From NCBI GenBank assembly GCA_903789635.1, contig CAIFEY010000008.1, forward strand, positions 1-64,000: a stretch of 64,000 nt of DNA, in the 5' to 3' direction. The number at the start of each line of letters is the position of its first letter. The first letter of the stretch is position 1. Positions 59,388 through 64,000 of this stretch are shown here, in pieces. The notes below the pieces were generated by a model, which saw only the letters and a list, made by a program, of their open reading frames with translations, was not told the DNA's origin and did not search any database. This stretch comes from an uncultured Eubacteriaceae bacterium (lineage in GTDB: Bacteria > Bacillota > Clostridia > Peptostreptococcales > Anaerovoracaceae). Position numbers and translations under genes: made by a program.

Positions 59388-60482
59388 TTACTTGAAGTCG
59401 ATGTAGCCCTTCTCGACGAGTGCCTCCGCGGACAGAACCGCTCCGCCCGCCGCTCCTCTGACGGTGTTGTGCGCGAGTCCGACGAACTTGTAGTCGAACA
59501 GGGTGTCCTCACGCAGACGGCCGAACGTGACGCCGAATCCGTTCTCATAATAGACGTCCTTCTTGACCTGCGGACGGTCGTCGTCCTCGAGGTACTTGAT
59601 GAACTGCTTCGGTCCGCTCGGGAGGTCTGCCTCCTGCGGGAATCCCTTGAAGCTGTTCAGCTTCTCTATCAGGTCCTCCTTCTCCGGCTTCTTATTGAAG
59701 TTGATGAAGACGGATGCCGTGTGGCCCTCCAGGACCGGGACGCGGATGCACTGGCTCGTGATGACCGGACCGTCGGACGGTACGATCTCGCCGTTCTCGA
59801 TGTGTCCGAAGATGCGCAGAGGCTCCTTCTCGCTCTTAGCCTCCTCGCCGCTGATGAACGGAATGATGTTTCCGACCATCTCCGGCCAAGTCTCAAAGTT
59901 CTTGCCCGCTCCGCTGATCGCCTGATACGTGGAAACGACGACCTGTGTCGGCTCGTAGTCCTTCCATGCAGCAAGGGCCGGCACGTAGCACTGGATCGAG
60001 CAGTTCGGCTTGACGGCGATGAATCCGCGCTTGGTGCCGAGGCGCTGCTTCTGGTAGCGGATCACGTCGTAGTGCTCCGGATTGATCTCCGGGATGACCA
60101 TCGGAACGTCCGGTGTCCAGCGGTGCGCGCTGTTGTTGGAGACGACCGGCGTCTCCGTCTTCGCGTACTCTTCCTCGATCGCACGGATCTCTTCCTTAGA
60201 CATGTTGACCGCGCTGAATACGAAGTCGACATCTTTCGCGACGTTCTCCACGTCCGCGACGTCCTTGATGACGATGTTCTTCACCGCCTCAGGAACCGGT
60301 GCCTCGAGCTTCCACTTTCCGTCGACCGCCTCCGCGTAAGTCTTGCCTGCGCTGTGCGCACTTGCTGCGATCGTTGTTACCTCGAACCATGGATGGTTGT
60401 CCAGCAGTGTGATAAAGCGCTGGCCGACCATTCCTGTGCCGCCGAGAATACCAACCTTGAGTTTTCTCTTCAGATTTTTCAT
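59388..60482 (-). CDS. asd: Aspartate-semialdehyde dehydrogenase (archaeal/fungal-type subgroup)
   Basis: KVGILGGTGMVGQRFITLL; VSNNSAHRWTPDVPMVIPEIN; VKPNCSIQCYVPAL. Confidence 0.93.
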   Translation of the reverse strand: MKNLKRKLKVGILGGTGMVGQRFITLLDNHPWFEVTTIAASAHSAGKTYAEAVDGKWKLEAPVPEAVKNIVIKDVADVENVAKDVDFVFSAVNMSKEEIRAIEEEYAKTETPVVSNNSAHRWTPDVPMVIPEINPEHYDVIRYQKQRLGTKRGFIAVKPNCSIQCYVPALAAWKDYEPTQVVVSTYQAISGAGKNFETWPEMVGNIIPFISGEEAKSEKEPLRIFGHIENGEIVPSDGPVITSQCIRVPVLEGHTASVFINFNKKPEKEDLIEKLNSFKGFPQEADLPSGPKQFIKYLEDDDRPQVKKDVYYENGFGVTFGRLREDTLFDYKFVGLAHNTVRGAAGGAVLSAEALVEKGYIDFK

Positions 60483-60526
60483 TGGTTTCTCCCCCTAACC
60501 CTGGTTTTTTATTTGAAATCACAAAA

Positions 60527-60555
60527 ATTATACCAAATCACAGGTGCCTTTTCAA
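60527..60555 (-). promoter_or_regulatory. Promoter of asd
   Basis: Minus strand TTGAAA-17 bp-TATAAT with extended -10. Confidence 0.65.
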
Positions 60556-60739
60556 CAAAAGTCAAAAAAATATCAAGTTCGGTGAAATATTTCTTTTCTC
60601 GGCAGAGCTCACGCCTGCATCCCCCGCCGACCCTCCCCGGACAAAATCAGAGCTGACCGCACACGAGCCTCCCCTGATGCGCAGCTGTATTTTGTATACA
60701 TATCATACTCGGGTCACGTACGGCGCGCCCGTTATTCCC

Positions 60740-60782
60740 GCCAAAAAATGAGATAGAGACAGGCGTGCGCACACCTGTCTCT
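60740..60782 (-). terminator. Terminator after rpmF
   Basis: Minus strand AGAGACAGG-loop-CCTGTCTCT followed by ATCTCATTTTTT. Confidence 0.75.
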
Positions 60783-60814
60783 TCTTGATCATGATCTAAA
60801 ACTCTAAATTTATC

Positions 60815-61006
60815 CTATGCCTCTGCTGTGGATGCACCCAGAACGTCCTTACCGTCATAGAAATTACAGTTAGGGCAAACTCTGTGCGGAAGCTTTGGCT
60901 GATGACACTGTGGACAAATGCAGAGACCCGGAGCCGTTTTCTTCATGTTCGGAGAACGTCTCTTATCCCTTCTGGCTTTAGATGTTCTTCTCTTTGGAAC
61001 TGCCAT
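60815..61006 (-). CDS. rpmF: 50S ribosomal protein L32
   Basis: MAVPKRRTSKARRDKRRS...CPQCHQPKLPHRVCPNCNFYDGK. Confidence 0.97.
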   Translation of the reverse strand: MAVPKRRTSKARRDKRRSPNMKKTAPGLCICPQCHQPKLPHRVCPNCNFYDGKDVLGASTAEA

Positions 61007-61136
61007 TGTCTTACCTCCTTACATTAAAAAATAATGTAAATAAGAATTTTCGTCAACGTTAAGAGTATATCATCGAACGCACGCCGTGTCAAAGGAATTC
61101 CGCAACTTTTTCTGCCAATTTCTGCCGGTGACGATC

Positions 61137-61172
61137 GATTTCGATTCTGATTTCGATTCTGATTTCGATTTT
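61137..61172. repeat. 12-bp tandem repeat x3
   Basis: GATTTCGATTCT x2 plus GATTTCGATTTT. Confidence 0.85.
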
Positions 61173-61180
61173 CCTTCTAT

Positions 61181-62332
61181 TTATCTCTGCTCCTGTGGAT
61201 TCCGCAGATAGTACGGGTGGCGGACCAGATCGGCGTTCGCGTACAAGTCCTGTCCCGTGATCAGGTGATAGAGATCGGAAGCGAGCGCGTCGATCCTGAG
61301 GCTCCTCGCGATCTCGGGATAATTCTCCGCCTCCTTGTTCAGGTTCGTCAGCACCGGAATCTCGGAGAGCTCCTCCTTCCTGATCCGCTTAAGCAATCTG
61401 GCTCCCCGGCCGGAAAACGCCAGCACCCGCGCGTACAGCCTTGGATTCTCCATGTCCTCCCCTGTCACGCCGAGCAGGCACTGCGTCAGCATCCGCCTGA
61501 CCCTGGTCATCGTGTACGCCTTGCTCTTCGCCCGGGCAAGCAGCTCGTCCAGGCTCCCGCACCTTCTAATCTCCTTCTTCAGCTTGTTCCCGAGCCCATC
61601 CCCTGCCGACGCGATCCTTGCAAGCTCGCTCTCGTCCATCTGCAGGATCCTCGCCGCCGCGAGCCTAAAGTACCGATCCTGACAAATCTCATAGTACCCA
61701 GGATTCTCCTCCATCGCCTGTTTCCTGAGCTTAGACCCGGAGGCGTGATAGTCGCCCGCCTCCCGCCGGATCGTCTGCGCATCCGGCCGTCTGTCCTCCG
61801 GAAGCTGTAAAATCTGCCGCATGTACTCGACCGCGAGGATATTATTCGGTTCGGACAAAATAGATCCGGACCTTATTATCCCGAGCTCTTCTGCCGCCAT
61901 CTGCTGCGCCTTCGGAAACGACAGCCCGTTCTTTCGATATTCCGAAATCCGCAGGTGAAGCTGTTCCTCCTGGTCGAGCAGGGCTTTTGCCGCATCCGCG
62001 ATCTCACCGATCTCGCCGGACTCGCTCCCGAACCCGATCACGTCCACCCCGCCAAGGCCCGCCATGATCCTGACGCCCGCCATGCAGAAGTACGGGGACG
62101 CCGCGCTCGCGTAGATCGCCGGCATCTCGACGACGAGGTCCACCCCGCCGCGGACCGCAGCCTCCGCCCGCTCCCACTTGTCCCGGAACGCCGGCTCGCC
62201 GCGCTGCGTGAAGTTTCCGCTCATAACAGAAAGGACCGTGTCTGCCCCGGTCCTAAGTTTCAGCTCTTCCACAGCGTAGCGATGCCCGTCGTGGAAGGGG
62301 TTGTATTCTGCTGTAATTCCGACGGTGCGCAT
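61181..62332 (-). CDS. tmcAL: tRNA(Met) cytidine acetate ligase
   Basis: MRTVGITAEYNPFHDGHRYAVEELK; VMSGNFTQRGEPAFRDKWERAEAAVRGGVDLVVEMP. Confidence 0.92.
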   Translation of the reverse strand: MRTVGITAEYNPFHDGHRYAVEELKLRTGADTVLSVMSGNFTQRGEPAFRDKWERAEAAVRGGVDLVVEMPAIYASAASPYFCMAGVRIMAGLGGVDVIGFGSESGEIGEIADAAKALLDQEEQLHLRISEYRKNGLSFPKAQQMAAEELGIIRSGSILSEPNNILAVEYMRQILQLPEDRRPDAQTIRREAGDYHASGSKLRKQAMEENPGYYEICQDRYFRLAAARILQMDESELARIASAGDGLGNKLKKEIRRCGSLDELLARAKSKAYTMTRVRRMLTQCLLGVTGEDMENPRLYARVLAFSGRGARLLKRIRKEELSEIPVLTNLNKEAENYPEIARSLRIDALASDLYHLITGQDLYANADLVRHPYYLRNPQEQR

Positions 62333-62901
62333 TACTTGTTTCCCTTGCCCCCGTCGTCCTTGTTCTCGTAAAGCCAGTCCTCGCCGTGCTGGGTGTGGGA
62401 GGCGAGCTGCTTGAGCTCGTCGCGGTTGCTCGCGAGCTGCCCGTCGATGCCCTCGAACGTCTTCGCGAGGTTGTCGTACATCGAGCCGAAATACGTGTTG
62501 TTCAGGTCGTCCATGCGCTTCTGCATCTTGAACAGCATCTGGTCCAGATAGTCGTAGGTGCGCAGCTTCAGCATCATCGCGTACTCTTCCGCTTCCTTCT
62601 CGATCGCGTCCGCGTGCTTCCTGGCCTTTAACGTAATATCGTTATTGTCTACCAGGAACTCTGCCTGCTTCTTCGCCTCGACGACGAGCTTCTGGTATTC
62701 CTTCTTGGCGTCCTCCAGGATCCGGTTCTGCTCGCCCTTCAGCCAGTGCGCCTGCTTCACGTCCTCCGGAAGCGTATTCCTGATGTCGGCGACGATCTCC
62801 AGGATCTCATTGCCGTCTACCATGATTTTTCCTGTCAAAGGTACCGTCGACGCCGTGTCCACGATGTCTTCCAGTTCTTCCAGCAATTCCAATACCGTCA
62901 T
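62332..62901 (-). CDS. Coiled-coil protein of the coaD-linked 'ATPase'/subunit H-like family
   Basis: Long alpha-helical charged sequence between tmcAL and coaD. Confidence 0.55.
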   Translation of the reverse strand: MTVLELLEELEDIVDTASTVPLTGKIMVDGNEILEIVADIRNTLPEDVKQAHWLKGEQNRILEDAKKEYQKLVVEAKKQAEFLVDNNDITLKARKHADAIEKEAEEYAMMLKLRTYDYLDQMLFKMQKRMDDLNNTYFGSMYDNLAKTFEGIDGQLASNRDELKQLASHTQHGEDWLYENKDDGGKGNK

Positions 62902-62912
62902 GGCTGCTCCTC

Positions 62913-63407
62913 CTATCCTTTTTGTGCGTACTTTTCTTTCATTTTCTGAAGGATCTTATCCGGCACCATTCCTTCCGGCGGGGTTCCGCCTACAGAAACA
63001 ATCTCTCTGACATTGGATGAACTGACGATCGAATACTCCGGTCTGGCCATTAAGAAGACCGACTCCACACCTTCACGAAACAACTGCTGATTGACCTGCG
63101 CCATCTCGATCTCGTAGGCGAAGTCCTTCTCGGTGCGTAAGCCCCGGACGACGGCACACAGGTCTCTCGGATTGACATAGTCCGCGAGAAGGCCCTGGAA
63201 GCTGTCGACGCTGATCTCCGGCCGGTCCTTAAACAGGTCCTCGATCATCTCGGTCCTCTCCTCGATGGTGAAGAGTCCGCCTTTCCTCGGATTCTTGATA
63301 ATGCCGATGACGAGCTCATCGAACATCGATGCCGCTCTGTTAATAATATCAATGTGTCCGTAGGTGATCGGGTCGAACGAGCCCGTGATCAACGCACGTC
63401 TGATCAT
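62913..63407 (-). CDS. coaD: Phosphopantetheine adenylyltransferase
   Basis: ALITGSFDPITYGHIDIINRAA; SSSNVREIVSVGG. Confidence 0.96.
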   Translation of the reverse strand: MIRRALITGSFDPITYGHIDIINRAASMFDELVIGIIKNPRKGGLFTIEERTEMIEDLFKDRPEISVDSFQGLLADYVNPRDLCAVVRGLRTEKDFAYEIEMAQVNQQLFREGVESVFLMARPEYSIVSSSNVREIVSVGGTPPEGMVPDKILQKMKEKYAQKG

Positions 63408-63448
63408 GTTCCATGCCTCCGCGTCAAACTATATCTTACTCTCTTAAA

Positions 63449-64000
63449 TTACTCTTCTTCTGAATCTGCAGAATCCTCTGCAGAATTCTCGACGTCTTCT
63501 TCCCGCTTGTAGATCGACACCGTGGTCTTTCCGTACCTTCTGTCCTGCGTCTTGACGAACCTTCCGGCCCGTTCAGGGAGCGGACTGCGGGAATCATGCT
63601 CTGCTAATATTATACCGTCAGGAGCCAATAAATCAAGGTCACCGATCCTCTCGAAGCAGTCCTCATAAAGGCCCTCCCTGTACGGCGGGTCGAGGAAAAA
63701 GATGTCGATCTTCTCCCTGATCCTGTTCAGGCTGCGTCTGTAATCGCCCATCAGCACGACCGCGTCGTCCTGCGCCTGGCACTTCTCCAGGTTCGTCTTG
63801 ATCAGGCGGATCGAATCCCTCGACTTGTCGGCCAGGTAGACGCGCTCAGCGCCCCTGGACAGTGCCTCGATGCCGAGGTTGCCCGTGCCCGCGAACAGGT
63901 CGCAGCAGACGGATCCGTAGATGTCGTTCATCAGGATGTTGAATACCGCTTCCTTGACCTTGTCGGACGTCGGCCTGATGTCGTAATTCTCCGGCGTCTC
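63449..64000 (-). CDS. rsmD: 16S rRNA (guanine-966-N2)-methyltransferase, partial (N terminus beyond window end)
   Basis: CCDLFAGTGNLGIEALSRGA; FFLDPPY; frame stays open to 64000 encoding ETPENYDIRPTSDKVKEAVFNILMND. Confidence 0.93.
   Translation of the reverse strand, partial: ETPENYDIRPTSDKVKEAVFNILMNDIYGSVCCDLFAGTGNLGIEALSRGAERVYLADKSRDSIRLIKTNLEKCQAQDDAVVLMGDYRRSLNRIREKIDIFFLDPPYREGLYEDCFERIGDLDLLAPDGIILAEHDSRSPLPERAGRFVKTQDRRYGKTTVSIYKREEDVENSAEDSADSEEE

Noticed and set aside
60483-60740. Lysine riboswitch upstream of asd
   Set aside because: No conserved lysine aptamer core recognised; the region contains an ordinary promoter and GC-rich filler.

Overview
The window reads as chromosomal DNA from a GC-rich anaerobic Bacillota/Clostridia-type bacterium (inferred from gene families; species not determined). 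Almost every real gene is on the minus strand; the one clear plus-strand gene is an HxlR-family regulator. Contents in window order: a secreted protein; two tandem copies of a three-gene electron-bifurcating [FeFe]-hydrogenase operon (hydC-hydB-hydA); a TMEM175-like membrane protein and ferritin; an operon of a VWA-like/DUF2201 protein, a MoxR-like AAA ATPase and a BspA-type LRR protein; an MtaA/UroD-like protein; flavoproteins with a divergent HxlR regulator; a DMT transporter; a purine operon (purE-F-M-N-O-AICARFT-D-L); ruvX, ireB, alaS, phosphosugar mutase; nifU/nifS; a Spo0A-C-like protein; comEA; a DUF2344/radical-SAM pair; obgE, rpmA, rplU, recA, cinA, pgsA, rimO, ftsK, asd, rpmF, tmcAL, coaD and partial rsmD. 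The main points to follow up are: (1) the hydrogenase duplication, with about 3.76 kb apparently identical inside diverged ends, and conserved promoter, Rex-like operator and SD-hairpin-AUG architecture; (2) the VWA-MoxR-LRR operon; (3) three tandem 19-bp repeats next to overlapping divergent promoters at the HxlR locus; (4) a 59-bp tandem repeat array with dispersed relatives around a lipoprotein gene; (5) domain oddities, namely an HD-radical SAM fusion, a Spo0A-C protein without receiver, L27 without extension and no prp, and L21 with a C-terminal helical domain. No tRNA, rRNA or CRISPR was recognised by eye. All family calls are from motif recognition, without searches.
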